A DNA stretch of 64,000 nt from Deltaproteobacteria bacterium (GTDB lineage Bacteria; Desulfobacterota; DSM-4660; Desulfatiglandales; HGW-15). This document shows, piece after piece, positions 1-8,508 of this stretch. Made by a program: the position numbers and the translations under genes. The stretch covers positions 9,003 through 73,002 of the forward strand of contig JAGVAP010000021.1 of the NCBI GenBank assembly GCA_020060215.1, given 5' to 3'. Below the pieces are notes generated by a model that saw nothing but the letters and a program-made list of their open reading frames with translations, searched no databases and was not told the origin of the DNA. Within the stretch, counting starts at the first letter, position 1. Every line of letters starts with the position of its first letter.

Positions 1-64
1 TGGAGTAAATGTCGTAAGCCCTTTCACCGCGACTGGATTGTTCGATTACGATTGGGATCAGCAT
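1..64 (-). CDS. clpP: ATP-dependent Clp protease proteolytic subunit, N-terminal fragment (cut by window edge)
   Basis: Only the first 21 codons are inside the window. They translate to MLIPIVIEQSSRGERAYDIY followed by Ser, the typical ClpP N-terminus (processed leader plus the start of the serine-protease fold). A Shine-Dalgarno-like AGGTGAG lies just upstream of the ATG. The gene follows tig on the same strand with a gap of about 40 bp, the usual tig-clpP order, so co-transcription is likely. ClpP forms the tetradecameric protease chamber that partners ClpX or ClpA. The catalytic Ser/His/Asp residues lie outside the window. Confidence 0.93.
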   Translation of the reverse strand, partial: MLIPIVIEQSSRGERAYDIYS

Positions 65-103
65 GAGTTCTCACCTGTCTTCATTGGAGAGGCCCGGCAT
101 GCG

Positions 104-1471
104 CTATTCCTGCCGGCCCTGTTCGTTTCGGGAGGATCCTGAGGTCTGTTCCTCGACTGGCAACTGTGTGGCTTCCATTTCCCGGATGTTAGCACCTTTC
201 GCTAAAAAATTCAACGTCTTTTCCTCGAGCAGCCGCTGCCTCAAGGGTTCAACCATCCGGTTCGCCTCATAATATTGCCGCACCAGCGCAGGATCCTGGT
301 TCATGCCTGCCGCAACCTGTCCGATGGACTCCTCGACCTCGGACTCCTCCGTGCGGATGTCGTTCTGCCGGGCGATCTCCCCGAGCAGAAGCAGGTCCTT
401 TACTCTCTTTTCGGCAGCGGGCCTGAATTCTTCACGAAGTTTTTCCTTGTCCAGGCCGGCCTTTTCCAGCGATGAGCCCATCCTCGCAAGATTCTGGTTC
501 AGCGTCGCGATCCCGTACTCGATCTCTTCCTCGACCAGGCTTTCAGGCAGCTCGAAATCGACGGTCTTCGAGATCTTCGAGAGCAGCCTCCGCTTGAATT
601 CCCTGTCCGTTCTCTTTTCCTCCCGGGACTTCAGCTCTTCCCGGACCTTCTGTCTGAGCGCTTCCAGGTCCTCGAAATCGGCCCCCAGGTTCCTGGCGAA
701 CTCGTCGTTCAGCTCCGGGAGTTTCAATTCCTTGATCTCGTTCACCTGGATCTTAAAATCCAGCCGCTTGCCGGCGAGCTTCGGATTGGGGTGGTTTTCC
801 TCGAACAGGACGTTCACCCGCACCGCATCGCCCGGTCTGCGCCCCACGAGCGCCTTCTCGAATTCCGGGTGAAACTCGCTGCTTCCCACCTTCACAGGGT
901 AGTTGTCCGCCTTCAGGTTCTCCATGGGTCTGCCTTCGTGATAAGCCGCATACTGCACGACGGCATAGTCCCCCTCTGCAACAGCTCGATCCCCTTCCAC
1001 AGGCACCAGCTTTCCGTTGGCCTTTCGGATCTCCTCGAGCTGTTTCTCGACCTCTTCCTCCTGGACCCGGACAATCTCCTTCTCCACCTCCATACCCATG
1101 TAGTCCTTCAACTCGAACTCGGGCTTCACCTCCAGGACGGCCGTGTACTTGAAGGTCTCCCCTGCCTTGAGCATCTCGTTTTCCACCAGGGGTACGGTCA
1201 GCGGAAAGGTCTTGGTTTCGTCCATCGCCCTGGGAAGAGTCTCTTTCACCAGCTCCCGGGCCACCTCTTCGGACACCTGGGGACCATAGTATCTCTCCAG
1301 GATGCTTCTGGGGATCTTGCCGGGCCTGAATCCGTGCACCTTGGCGCTTTTTCCGAGACTCCTGTATGTCTCGTCGACCTTCCTCTTCACCTCTTCGGGC
1401 TCCACTTCCACCATCAGTTTCTTCTTCACAGGGCTGATTACTTCCAAAACCGTCTTCATCTTGTGTGCCAT
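104..1471 (-). CDS. tig: trigger factor (ribosome-associated chaperone and peptidyl-prolyl isomerase)
   Basis: A 455-aa protein, slightly longer than the E. coli form (432 aa). The ribosome-binding signature GFRPGKIP lies at residues 47-54 in the N-terminal domain. It is followed by an FKBP-type isomerase region (about 150-250) and a long charged helical C-terminal chaperone domain. It binds ribosomal protein L23 at the exit tunnel and shields nascent chains. The ATG at 1471 has an AGGA six bases upstream; an internal ATG four codons later is the alternative start. The last residues are Gln/Glu/Arg-rich. clpP follows directly. A perfect 10-bp hairpin sits in the leader (1493-1517). Confidence 0.96.
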   Translation of the reverse strand: MAHKMKTVLEVISPVKKKLMVEVEPEEVKRKVDETYRSLGKSAKVHGFRPGKIPRSILERYYGPQVSEEVARELVKETLPRAMDETKTFPLTVPLVENEMLKAGETFKYTAVLEVKPEFELKDYMGMEVEKEIVRVQEEEVEKQLEEIRKANGKLVPVEGDRAVAEGDYAVVQYAAYHEGRPMENLKADNYPVKVGSSEFHPEFEKALVGRRPGDAVRVNVLFEENHPNPKLAGKRLDFKIQVNEIKELKLPELNDEFARNLGADFEDLEALRQKVREELKSREEKRTDREFKRRLLSKISKTVDFELPESLVEEEIEYGIATLNQNLARMGSSLEKAGLDKEKLREEFRPAAEKRVKDLLLLGEIARQNDIRTEESEVEESIGQVAAGMNQDPALVRQYYEANRMVEPLRQRLLEEKTLNFLAKGANIREMEATQLPVEEQTSGSSRNEQGRQE

Positions 1472-1492
1472 CTCCGTTCCTAGATATAAAGC

Positions 1493-1517
1493 CGGACTTC
1501 AGGGTTTCTGAAGTCCG
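1493..1517 (-). terminator. perfect 10-bp hairpin in the tig leader, possible terminator or attenuator
   Basis: CGGACTTCAG pairs with CTGAAGTCCG around a 5-nt loop, and on the minus strand it is followed by GCTTTATAT. It lies 22 bp upstream of the tig start and downstream of the 100-aa gene. It could end transcription of that gene or regulate tig. The T-tract is weak. Confidence 0.5.
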
Positions 1518-1664
1518 TCCTTTCCACTTTTATTTACCGTGTAATTTAATACCCTTTCCCGAGTTTTCAAGCAACTCCTTTTCCCTCGGACCTCTTCTCC
1601 CCCCTATTGAGGGCCCGCGAATCGCTCATTTTGTGGTCGGGGAAGGGGACGCTCCTGAAAATGC

Positions 1665-1699
1665 TCCCGTTCGTGCCGCATACCCGGGCAGGAACGGGA
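1665..1699. repeat. large imperfect hairpin between the 100-aa gene and tig
   Basis: TCCCGTTC (1665-1672) pairs with GAACGGGA (1692-1699), and TGCC (1674-1677) pairs with GGCA (1687-1690), with a symmetric G/G mismatch and a 9-nt loop. The spacer 1472-1753 has no gene that I can support. The hairpin could be a 3'-end structure of the upstream minus-strand gene or a single copy of a REP-like element. No T-tract follows it. Confidence 0.4.
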
Positions 1700-1753
1700 C
1701 AGGGGAAACCGGCTCTTATCCAGGAAAGGCGAGGCGCCGGCCACACCGCGGAT

Positions 1754-2056
1754 TCAAGGCATCTCTCGAGTCCTTTCCTTGACCAGTTCGATGAACTCCT
1801 CCAGATTCTTCTGTGTCCCGAAGACATCCTGATACACCCGCTCACTCCAGATGGTCAGGCCTACCCTGAAGATCTGGTGGATCAGCTGATCGGCGCTTTC
1901 GCTGCCCTGAAGCCGGGCGACCTGGTAGAGGAGGTCATCGGGAACCCTTATGGGAAAGAGGGCGGTCTGCGAGTTGCCTTCCTCTTTAAGGTATTCCTGG
2001 ATGCTCTTCAGAATTCTCAGGTTGGCGTACTTTACCTTGTATTCTTCCTCGTCCAT
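1754..2056 (-). CDS. small protein of unknown function, possible ribbon-helix-helix fold
   Basis: A 100-aa protein starting MDEEEYKVKYANL. I chose this ATG because AGAGG sits eight bases upstream; the longer reading adds an implausible hydrophobic N-terminus. I do not recognise the family. The middle reads as a beta-strand (LFPIRVPDDL) followed by two helices (LLYQVARLQGSESADQ and QLIHQIFRVGLTIW), which resembles the Arc/MetJ ribbon-helix-helix layout. The flanks are charged helices. The fold is inference only. It has its own candidate promoter, divergent from the FmdB-type gene, and lies upstream of tig on the same strand. Confidence 0.6.
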   Translation of the reverse strand: MDEEEYKVKYANLRILKSIQEYLKEEGNSQTALFPIRVPDDLLYQVARLQGSESADQLIHQIFRVGLTIWSERVYQDVFGTQKNLEEFIELVKERTREMP

Positions 2057-2076
2057 TCCAAATACCTCTAAAAAAA

Positions 2077-2104
2077 AGGATATAGCCGGGCAAACAAATG
2101 TCAA
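2077..2104 (-). promoter_or_regulatory. candidate sigma-70 promoter for the 100-aa gene
   Basis: On the minus strand, a perfect TTGACA (2104-2099) is separated by 16 bp from TATCCT (2082-2077), 21 bp upstream of the chosen ATG. The -35 is perfect and the -10 matches 4 of 6. It is back to back with the candidate promoter of the plus-strand gene. Confidence 0.45.
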
Positions 2105-2133
2105 CGAAAAAGGCTGGTTCTGAAGCGGAGGTA

Positions 2134-2163
2134 TTGACAAAGGATACAAAGATTGTCTAGATT
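2134..2163 (+). promoter_or_regulatory. candidate sigma-70 promoter for the FmdB/NEW3/ABC operon
   Basis: TTGACA (2134-2139), 18-bp spacer, TAGATT (2158-2163), about 40 bp upstream of the ATG at 2205. The -35 is perfect and the -10 matches 4 of 6. It would drive the four tightly packed plus-strand genes to 5522. Confidence 0.45.
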
Positions 2164-2204
2164 CAAATTCTTACTATTCTTCACCCCTTTTGAACAAGCA
2201 CGGC

Positions 2205-2579
2205 ATGCCAATCTACGAGTATCAATCAACCGAAACGGGCAGAAAGTGCTGTCGGAAATGCAGAAACCCCTTCGAGGTGCTGCAAAGCCCGGGAGAGCAG
2301 CCTCTCAAGGAGTGTCCCAGCTGCGGTGCTCCCGTTCGAAAACTGATCTCCTGGTGCCGAGCGGCCGTGAGCGAGGTCCCGGCGGAAGACGTCAGGGTGG
2401 AGCGCAGAGTCAGAGAATACGAGAGCTCCGGCATGTGGAGCCATGCAGCGGAGCTCGCGGACAAGCACTCTGAAAAGAGTAAGGATAGGGGGCTCAAGAT
2501 GAGGGCCCTTGATAACTATAAGAAGGCGGGCTACGATGTCGATTCGCTCGTCAAAGGTGTTGAAAAAAGTAACAAGTGA
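2205..2579 (+). CDS. FmdB-family zinc ribbon protein
   Basis: A 124-aa protein. The start MPIYEYQ is the diagnostic N-terminus of the FmdB/Zn_ribbon_8 family, which decides this ATG over an upstream TTG. Four cysteines in two pairs (CRKC and CPSC, about residues 15-45) form a zinc ribbon with FEV between them, as in the family. The C-terminal half is charged and helical and has no match that I recognise. Function in the family is not firmly known; regulatory roles have been proposed. The stop lies 13 bp before the NEW3-protein start, so the genes are probably co-transcribed. Confidence 0.8.
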   Translation: MPIYEYQSTETGRKCCRKCRNPFEVLQSPGEQPLKECPSCGAPVRKLISWCRAAVSEVPAEDVRVERRVREYESSGMWSHAAELADKHSEKSKDRGLKMRALDNYKKAGYDVDSLVKGVEKSNK

Positions 2580-2592
2580 AGGAGATGGTCGT

Positions 2593-3810
2593 ATGAAAAG
2601 CAGACGTGTTCCCTACCCCCTGTGGCTCTTCACCCTGCTCACCCTCTTGCTGCTCCCCTCCCTGGCCGGCTCGGCCCGGGCCCAGGAAGAGAGGAAGAGA
2701 GATCTTCCGCCCAGGGCGATCTCCATCGCCCCTGAGTACACGGGGGTGGTCGTCCCCAAAGGAGAAAGCCTGAGCCTGGACCTGACCGTCACGAACGGCG
2801 GGAGGCAGGACGAATCGATCGAAGTGTCGATCCCCTCCGTCCCGCAGGGGTGGAGTGCAAGGATCAAGACCTACAGCTTCGGCGTGACTGGCGTCCATGT
2901 GGCGAGCGACAAGACCAAGAGCCTCACACTGAAGCTCGATCCTGAGAAAGAGACTGCCCCGGGGAAATACCTCTTCCCGATCCACGCGCAGACGCTGGAC
3001 GGCAGGCTGACCGCCTCCAGCCAGATCGCGGTCACGGTGAAGGAAGGGGAAGAGAAGAAAGAGGACAAGGGCGTCAACATCACCACCTCCTACCCGGTAC
3101 TGAAAGGGCCCACGGACGCCAAGTTCGAATTCTCCCTCGAAGTCGAGAACAAGACCGACAAGGAGGCCATATTCAACCTCAATGCCCAGGGCCCCGAAAA
3201 CTGGGAGATCAATTTCAAGCCGACCTATGAGGAGAAGTACTTCTCCAGCCTCAGGATCAAGGCGGGGTCCAGCCAGAGCGTGGCGGTCTCGGTAAAGCCC
3301 TATCTCCTCTCGGAGCCCGGGGAATACCCGATCAAGGTCAAGGTCAATTCAGAGCTGGCCAGGTCCGAGGCGGACCTGAAGGTGGTCCTTACCGGGACCT
3401 ACAAGATAGAGATGGGGACTCCCACCGGGCTTCTGTCTCTCAACGCGGTCCGGGGGAAGGAGGCAAACATCTCTTTCTATGTCAAGAACACCGGATCCGC
3501 TCCGCAGCACAACGTCCGTTTCGTCTCCTTTAAACCCGAGAACTGGAAGGTCGAGTTCAAGCCGGAGAAACTGGAGACCGTTCCCCCGGGAGAGCTCCAG
3601 CAGGTTGAAATGACCGTCACCCCCTCCGACCAGGCCCTGGTGGGCGACTACTCCGTGGCCATATCGGCGGAAGGGGAGAAGGCGAACAAGAATATGGAGC
3701 TGAGGGTAACGGTCAAGGCGTCCACCGCATGGGGCTGGGTGGGGATCGGCATCATTGTGATCGTCCTCGGCGGGCTCGTGGCGCTGTTCATGACTTTTGG
3801 AAGGCGTTAA
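2593..3810 (+). CDS. membrane-anchored NEW3 (NPCBM-associated) domain protein
   Basis: A 405-aa protein starting MKSRRVPYPLW; AAGGAG eight to nine bases upstream supports this start. A signal peptide (residues 1-31, ending ARAQ) is followed by three or so repeated Ig-like beta domains of the alpha-galactosidase-NEW3 type, with recurring motifs such as PENWEINFKP and PENWKVEFKP. A single C-terminal membrane helix (AWGWVGIGIIVIVLGG) is followed by FGRR. Predicted topology is extracytoplasmic repeats held in the inner membrane. The ABC ATPase begins one base after the stop, so the protein is probably the extracytoplasmic partner of that transporter. The substrate cannot be told from sequence. 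Confidence 0.82.
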   Translation: MKSRRVPYPLWLFTLLTLLLLPSLAGSARAQEERKRDLPPRAISIAPEYTGVVVPKGESLSLDLTVTNGGRQDESIEVSIPSVPQGWSARIKTYSFGVTGVHVASDKTKSLTLKLDPEKETAPGKYLFPIHAQTLDGRLTASSQIAVTVKEGEEKKEDKGVNITTSYPVLKGPTDAKFEFSLEVENKTDKEAIFNLNAQGPENWEINFKPTYEEKYFSSLRIKAGSSQSVAVSVKPYLLSEPGEYPIKVKVNSELARSEADLKVVLTGTYKIEMGTPTGLLSLNAVRGKEANISFYVKNTGSAPQHNVRFVSFKPENWKVEFKPEKLETVPPGELQQVEMTVTPSDQALVGDYSVAISAEGEKANKNMELRVTVKASTAWGWVGIGIIVIVLGGLVALFMTFGRR

Positions 3811-3811
3811 G

Positions 3812-4564
3812 ATGGAAAACCACACGATCATCGATACCAGGGACCTGACCAAGGTCTACGAAAGACAGGTTGCGGTCGACCGTCTCACCTTTCAGGTGAA
3901 GGAAGGAGAGATCTTCGGTTTCCTAGGCCCGAACGGGGCGGGCAAGACGACCACGCTGCTCATGCTGCTGGGTCTGAGCCGGCCCACGGCCGGGGAAAGC
4001 CGGGTCTGCGGCATCGATCCGTTGCGAAGGGCCACCGAGGTCAAGCGGGTGGTCGGATATCTTCCCGAAAACGTAGGATTCTACCACGATATGAACCCGG
4101 TGGAATCCCTTCGATTCATTGCGGAGCTGAATGGGATGTACGGACCCCGGGCACAGGAGAGGATCCTCGATGTGCTGGAGGTCGTCGGCCTCAAGGACAA
4201 TCTCAGAAAAAAGATCGGGGCGTTCTCCAGGGGTATGAAGCAGCGTCTCGGAATCGCCGAGGTTCTGCTCAAAGACCCGAGGCTGCTCTTCCTCGATGAA
4301 CCCACGCTCGGCCTCGACCCCGACGGGGCCATCCGGCTGATCGAACTGATCCAGTCTCTGAATCGGGACAAGAAGATCACCGTTCTCGTCTCTTCCCACA
4401 ATCTCTACCAGGTTCAGAAGATATCCCATCGGGTCGGGATCATGATCAAAGGGAAGATGGTCGCCCTGGGCACCATCGAGGCCCTTGCCAAGGAAAAGTT
4501 CGGGGTCGGAGAGGACCGATATTCCCTGGAAGAGATCTACATGAAGTATTTCCAGGAGGTTTAG
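3812..4564 (+). CDS. ABC transporter ATP-binding protein (ABC-2 export type)
   Basis: A 250-aa nucleotide-binding subunit. Walker A GPNGAGKTT lies at 39-47, the signature FSRGMKQRLG (a common variant of LSGGQ in this class) at 138-147, Walker B LLFLDEP at 158-164, and the switch His in SSHNLY. The ATG at 3812 is chosen because GGAAGG lies upstream; an in-frame TTG five codons earlier would overlap the NEW3 gene. The permease starts one base after the stop, so translational coupling is likely. It resembles CcmA/NatA-type exporters. The cargo is unknown. Confidence 0.93.
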   Translation: MENHTIIDTRDLTKVYERQVAVDRLTFQVKEGEIFGFLGPNGAGKTTTLLMLLGLSRPTAGESRVCGIDPLRRATEVKRVVGYLPENVGFYHDMNPVESLRFIAELNGMYGPRAQERILDVLEVVGLKDNLRKKIGAFSRGMKQRLGIAEVLLKDPRLLFLDEPTLGLDPDGAIRLIELIQSLNRDKKITVLVSSHNLYQVQKISHRVGIMIKGKMVALGTIEALAKEKFGVGEDRYSLEEIYMKYFQEV

Positions 4565-4565
4565 C

Positions 4566-5522
4566 ATGCAAGGCTTAATGGCGGTATACCGGAAAGAGCT
4601 GTCTGATCACTTCAGCAGCAATCGCTTCGTTCTCCTGTTCGCCCTGATCGCCATGGTCAGCTTCATCACCAGCTACATGGCGGCCATGCACCTCCGGGAG
4701 GCCCTGGAAGGCGTGGCCAAACCCCAGTTCGTCTTCCTGATGCTCTTCAACGTCCGTGGAGCGCTCTTCTCCATGGTGCAGTTCGTGGCGTTCTTCGGCC
4801 CACTCATCGGCATCATCCTCGGCTTCGATGCCATCAGCCGTGAAAGAAGCCAGGGGACCCTCATCAAGATCCTGTCACAGCCGATCTACCGGGATTCGGT
4901 CATCAACGGCAAGTTCCTTGCCGGCGCCACCACCATCACCATCATGGTGGTCTCCATCGTCCTCATCATATCGGGTCTGGGGCTCCTGCTGCTGGGGATT
5001 GTCCCCGGTATTGAGGAGATCTGGAGGCTCATCATCTACGTCGTGATCAGCGTCTTCTACATCAGCTTCTGGCTGGGTCTGGCCGTCCTGTTCTCGGTCC
5101 TGTTCAGGGGGATTGCCACATCGGCCCTCGCCTCGGTCGCCCTCTGGATCTTTCTCTCCTTCTTCGTTTCGATCGGCGCCACCGTGATCGCGGACACCAT
5201 GGCCCCGGTGAAGAGGGAGACCGGTTCCGCCGAGATGCAGCTGAGGAACGCGCGGATCCGGGAGATCGTCACCATCTTCTCGCCCATGGAGCTCTACTCG
5301 GGCGCGTCCGGCACCATCATCGACCCGATGCGAAAGACCACCAAAACCCTGATCGCCATGGGCGCCCTCGAGGAGCTCTCCTCTTCCCGCTTTCAGAATC
5401 CCCTGGAGCTGGGCCAGAGCGTCCTCGTGGTTTACCCCCACATGGTCGCCCTGATCGCGCTCAGCCTGATCTGCTTCGCCATCAGCTACACGGTCTTCAT
5501 GGTGCAGGAGATCAGGACCTAA
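4566..5522 (+). CDS. ABC-2 type transporter permease
   Basis: A 318-aa protein with about six hydrophobic helices: one near residues 20-40, a cluster from 60 to 220, and the last near 288-312. A cytoplasmic loop after the second helix carries FDAISRERSQGTL, the conserved motif of ABC-2 permeases related to NosY/GldF. A large soluble loop (about 215-280) separates the last helix. It is the partner of the preceding ATPase and probably works with the NEW3 protein. The family exports or extracts diverse substrates, so no substrate is assigned. Confidence 0.88.
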   Translation: MQGLMAVYRKELSDHFSSNRFVLLFALIAMVSFITSYMAAMHLREALEGVAKPQFVFLMLFNVRGALFSMVQFVAFFGPLIGIILGFDAISRERSQGTLIKILSQPIYRDSVINGKFLAGATTITIMVVSIVLIISGLGLLLLGIVPGIEEIWRLIIYVVISVFYISFWLGLAVLFSVLFRGIATSALASVALWIFLSFFVSIGATVIADTMAPVKRETGSAEMQLRNARIREIVTIFSPMELYSGASGTIIDPMRKTTKTLIAMGALEELSSSRFQNPLELGQSVLVVYPHMVALIALSLICFAISYTVFMVQEIRT

Positions 5523-5570
5523 GCCAGGAGGTCGGAGGCCGGAGGTCAGGTCAAGAGCGACGGACAAGAA

Positions 5571-5640
5571 CCTGTAGGAGCAAGCTCCTGCTTGCGATCT
5601 TTTGGAGTTGAAGGAATCGCAAGCGGGACTTGCTCCTAAG
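5571..5640. repeat. REP-like inverted repeat, family A ('GGAGCAAGCTCC' words)
   Basis: The left arm 5575-5598 begins TAGGAGCAAGCTCC and ends CTTGCGAT. The right arm 5616-5638 is its near-perfect reverse complement. Each arm also contains a small palindrome AGGAGC/GCTCCT. The element lies between the convergent ABC permease and the DUF6178-like gene and could fold into a bidirectional terminator-like stem. Related copies are at 8650-8716 and 51434-51624. The preceding 5524-5560 is purine-rich GGAGGTCGGAGG word DNA (family G). Confidence 0.85.
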
Positions 5641-5651
5641 CATGTGCGGGT

Positions 5652-7367
5652 TCAATGAGGGTTATCTGTCGATTCTGGCCGGATCAGGATAAACCTCGAG
5701 AACCTGCCCTCCACGTCTTTCAAAGCCACCCCGGCGTAATCTTCGCTGAACTCGTCCCACAGCCGTGTGAGGGTCTTTCTCAGGCTCTCCTTTTCACCCG
5801 GCTCAAGCTCATCTCCCCCTGTTGCCAGCAAATCCTCGATGAAAACGCTTCGGTATTCCTCCATGTGGAAGGGAGGTTTCCTCTTCCCCTTCCTGAGCCG
5901 GCTCAGGAGGGACTTCAGGTGGGTAAGGGAAACGGGCTCGAACCCCGGTTCCAGGTCCAGCCTCTTACGCGCCCAGAAGGTGATCATGAGCGCGTGGAAC
6001 GTGACCAGGGGGTCCTTCGAGATCGTCGACGGGTGGCGGGAGTGGAGGATCCGAAGCAGTTTGTCCGCTGCAAAGATCTGCCTGAGCACATCCCTGGACT
6101 GATGCACCTCGAATAGGTTCTCGAAGTGCCGGGGCGCACCCCCTTCGCCCGATGGAAAATGGAGAGGCCTTTTCCGGAGGATCCCCTCGAGCGTGCCGCC
6201 CCAATCATCCCCCCAGAAAGAGAGATCGAACTTCATTCCATCGAACCAGGCCTGCTCCATCCAACGCTCGGCCTCCCACTTCAGCTCCAGGGTCAGACTG
6301 AACCCGACCTGAAACAGGAGGATGAGGGGGTGTAGCTTCAGGAGGGACTCGGCGGACTCCCGGCTCTCCCCCGCCAGCTCCTCGAGCCCGAGATTGACGT
6401 ACCCGGCAGCCTTCCGGCATGTCTCGACGAGGACATCCATACTGCTGATTTGAATCTGGTCGGCCGAGACCATCTGGTTGCAGAGCCCTGCAAACTCGAG
6501 GCGCAGTCGATCCAGGAATATGGGATCCGGTATCCTCCCCGCGGCCTCGACCAGGAGGCCGGTCCGCCTTGCATGAGAGAAGGGGATCAACGGCACCGCC
6601 ACCGTCTCGGCCTCGATCGGGAGATCCAGGAGATAGGCCGAGCAGCTCCTGGCGACCGCATCGGGTTTGACATAGGCATAAAGAGAAACGGCCTCCTCAA
6701 AAGGGAGGAAACCGTCCTCGGCCAGCCGCACGTTTCTCCTTCGGTACAGCTCCTCCTCCACTTCGGCGGGGATCGTCCCGGCGAGGGAGAGAAGCAGGCT
6801 CTGGTACCTCTGGTAATCGAACGCCGCCATGGTGCGCAGGAGCCTGGAGACGGTCTCCTCATGCTCCTTGTCGAGCACTCGAATGTAATAGATGTTGTCC
6901 AGGGTGAAAAAGCCGTCCGGCAGATCCAGGACCTCCTCCGCCCTTTTCACCTCCACCTGGATGTGGTGGAAAAAATAGTGGTAGCAGAGCAGCTCCCCCT
7001 CGCTGTAGAACCAGGTTACCAGGGCCCGCGGATCGGCCTCCAGGAGCTTTCCCAGCCACGAAGTCGCGTTCTCCGGGATGATGCGGTCCCGATCCCAGAT
7101 CTCCATGTCCAGAAGGTGCTCCCACTGTTCCGCAGATGCGAGCCGGAGCAGCGGAAGGGCGTCTTCCTCGCCGACCTGTTTGACCAGCCAGTAGAAGTCC
7201 ACGCGGGACATGCTCCGCACGACCGCCTTCGGCTGGGGCTGATCCAGGATGCAGTTCAGGGCATCCCGGCCGGAGAGGGAGACCAGGTCCCGGATGTTGA
7301 TGAGGGGCCGGCCGGGAACCCTCTGTTCCGCTGTCGCGGGAAGCGTTTCCTTTCCAGTCTCTTCCAT
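5652..7367 (-). CDS. DUF6178-like protein of unknown function
   Basis: A 571-aa soluble protein starting MEETGKETLP, with GAGGCAAG just upstream; a reading 17 codons longer lacks a ribosome site. No signal peptide or membrane helix is seen, and no catalytic motif is obvious. The composition is Leu/Glu/Arg-rich and mostly alpha-helical. The start of the fold (NIRDLVSLSGRDALNCILD, then QPKAVVRSMSRVDFYWLVK) resembles proteins that I recall as DUF6178 in sulfate reducers and relatives; this assignment is from memory. It stands alone, divergent from the TolQ-like gene and convergent with the ABC operon. Confidence 0.6.
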   Translation of the reverse strand: MEETGKETLPATAEQRVPGRPLINIRDLVSLSGRDALNCILDQPQPKAVVRSMSRVDFYWLVKQVGEEDALPLLRLASAEQWEHLLDMEIWDRDRIIPENATSWLGKLLEADPRALVTWFYSEGELLCYHYFFHHIQVEVKRAEEVLDLPDGFFTLDNIYYIRVLDKEHEETVSRLLRTMAAFDYQRYQSLLLSLAGTIPAEVEEELYRRRNVRLAEDGFLPFEEAVSLYAYVKPDAVARSCSAYLLDLPIEAETVAVPLIPFSHARRTGLLVEAAGRIPDPIFLDRLRLEFAGLCNQMVSADQIQISSMDVLVETCRKAAGYVNLGLEELAGESRESAESLLKLHPLILLFQVGFSLTLELKWEAERWMEQAWFDGMKFDLSFWGDDWGGTLEGILRKRPLHFPSGEGGAPRHFENLFEVHQSRDVLRQIFAADKLLRILHSRHPSTISKDPLVTFHALMITFWARKRLDLEPGFEPVSLTHLKSLLSRLRKGKRKPPFHMEEYRSVFIEDLLATGGDELEPGEKESLRKTLTRLWDEFSEDYAGVALKDVEGRFSRFILIRPESTDNPH

Positions 7368-7659
7368 GATCTTGCCTCTTTTCAGAAGAAGCGTAGCCAG
7401 GAAAGGAGAGGCTGTCAAGAAGCCAGATTTTCACTCCGGAGGCGCATGTTTGATGAGCAGAAGCTGGGGAGGTTGAGAGGATAAGAAGATGAGCGAATTT
7501 GCATCCAGACTTTCTCCGCAACTCAACTTCTCAACTTCTTGGCTTCTCTTTTCCAGGATGCGCAGGAGACCGTATTCAAAAAAGATCTGCCTGTTGACTT
7601 TCCGATCATTTTATAGATGATGTACTCCATTGTCCAAAAAGGGTGCGTGGGGAGGTACC

Positions 7660-8274
7660 GTGATTGAATTGATCCTGAGGGGCGGCGTTTTCATGTACCC
7701 CATCATCTTCTGCTCTGTCGTCGCCCTTGCTGTTTTTCTGGAGAGGATCTGGGTCCTGAGACGCAGGAACATCATTCCGGACGATTTCGTTCGCAGCGTG
7801 GAAGAGCTCATCAGGAAGCAGAAGATATCGGAGGCCCTTTTCCTCTCCCAGGGCGATTCATCCTCCATCGGCAGGATCTTTTTCGCCGGATTGAAAAATG
7901 TTGGCCGCGGCCTCTGGCTCGTAAAGGAGGCGATTGAAGAGAGGGGCGATCGTGAGGCTCTGGGGCTGGAGAAGCGGATCGGGATCATCGCGACCGTCGC
8001 CAACCTTGCCCCGCTCCTCGGCCTGCTCGGCACCGTCTCCGGCATGATCAAGAGCTTCAATGTCATATCCCTGGAAGGGACAGGGAACCCGGCGCACCTC
8101 GCAGGAGGGATTGCAGAGGCCCTCATCACGACCGCAGCCGGCCTCTGTGTGGCCATCCCTGCCCTGGTCATTCACCGCATCCTGAAAGACAAGGCGGAAT
8201 CGCTCATCTTCGAAATGGAGGAGAGCTCCCTGAAGCTGATCGAGACCATCCAGAAATACGGGACACAAGGCTGA
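7660..8274 (+). CDS. MotA/TolQ/ExbB-family proton channel protein
   Basis: A 204-aa protein. The GTG at 7660 is preferred because GGGGAGG lies just upstream; an in-frame TTG ten codons earlier is the alternative. There are three membrane helices, near residues 7-27, 110-135 and 150-172 (ANLAPLLGLLGTVSGMI and AEALITTAAGLCVAIPAL), the typical TolQ/ExbB pattern, with a cytoplasmic loop between the first and second. It pairs with the TolR/ExbD gene about 500 bp downstream to form a proton-driven motor. No TolA, TonB, TolB or Pal gene is present here, so Tol and Ton roles cannot be separated. Confidence 0.88.
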   Translation: MIELILRGGVFMYPIIFCSVVALAVFLERIWVLRRRNIIPDDFVRSVEELIRKQKISEALFLSQGDSSSIGRIFFAGLKNVGRGLWLVKEAIEERGDREALGLEKRIGIIATVANLAPLLGLLGTVSGMIKSFNVISLEGTGNPAHLAGGIAEALITTAAGLCVAIPALVIHRILKDKAESLIFEMEESSLKLIETIQKYGTQG

Positions 8275-8508
8275 CGACCAGAGATCAGCCTCAGCCGCCG
8301 GCCGAGGCCGGTTTGATCGAGCAGGAAACTTTCCAGGGTGTCGGATTTCGGCCTGGTAGTCCAGCCATTTCCTGACACCTGAACAATGAAACCTGAAATC
8401 TCTCACTGGACAGAGTTTCATTCAAGCGTTGCCTCTGGCTGGCGGCCAGTCTAATCAAAGGTGGAAGCTTCGGAGCCGGTCCTCGGCCGATTCGACGGAG
8501 CCAGGATC

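Noticed and set aside
63..272. Small plus-strand open frame at the window start
   Set aside because: It lies antisense to tig and the clpP leader, and its composition is that of a shadow frame.
1530..1753. tRNA gene upstream of tig, as seen in some relatives
   Set aside because: No T-loop GGTTCRA motif or acceptor stem could be found on either strand; only an imperfect hairpin is present.
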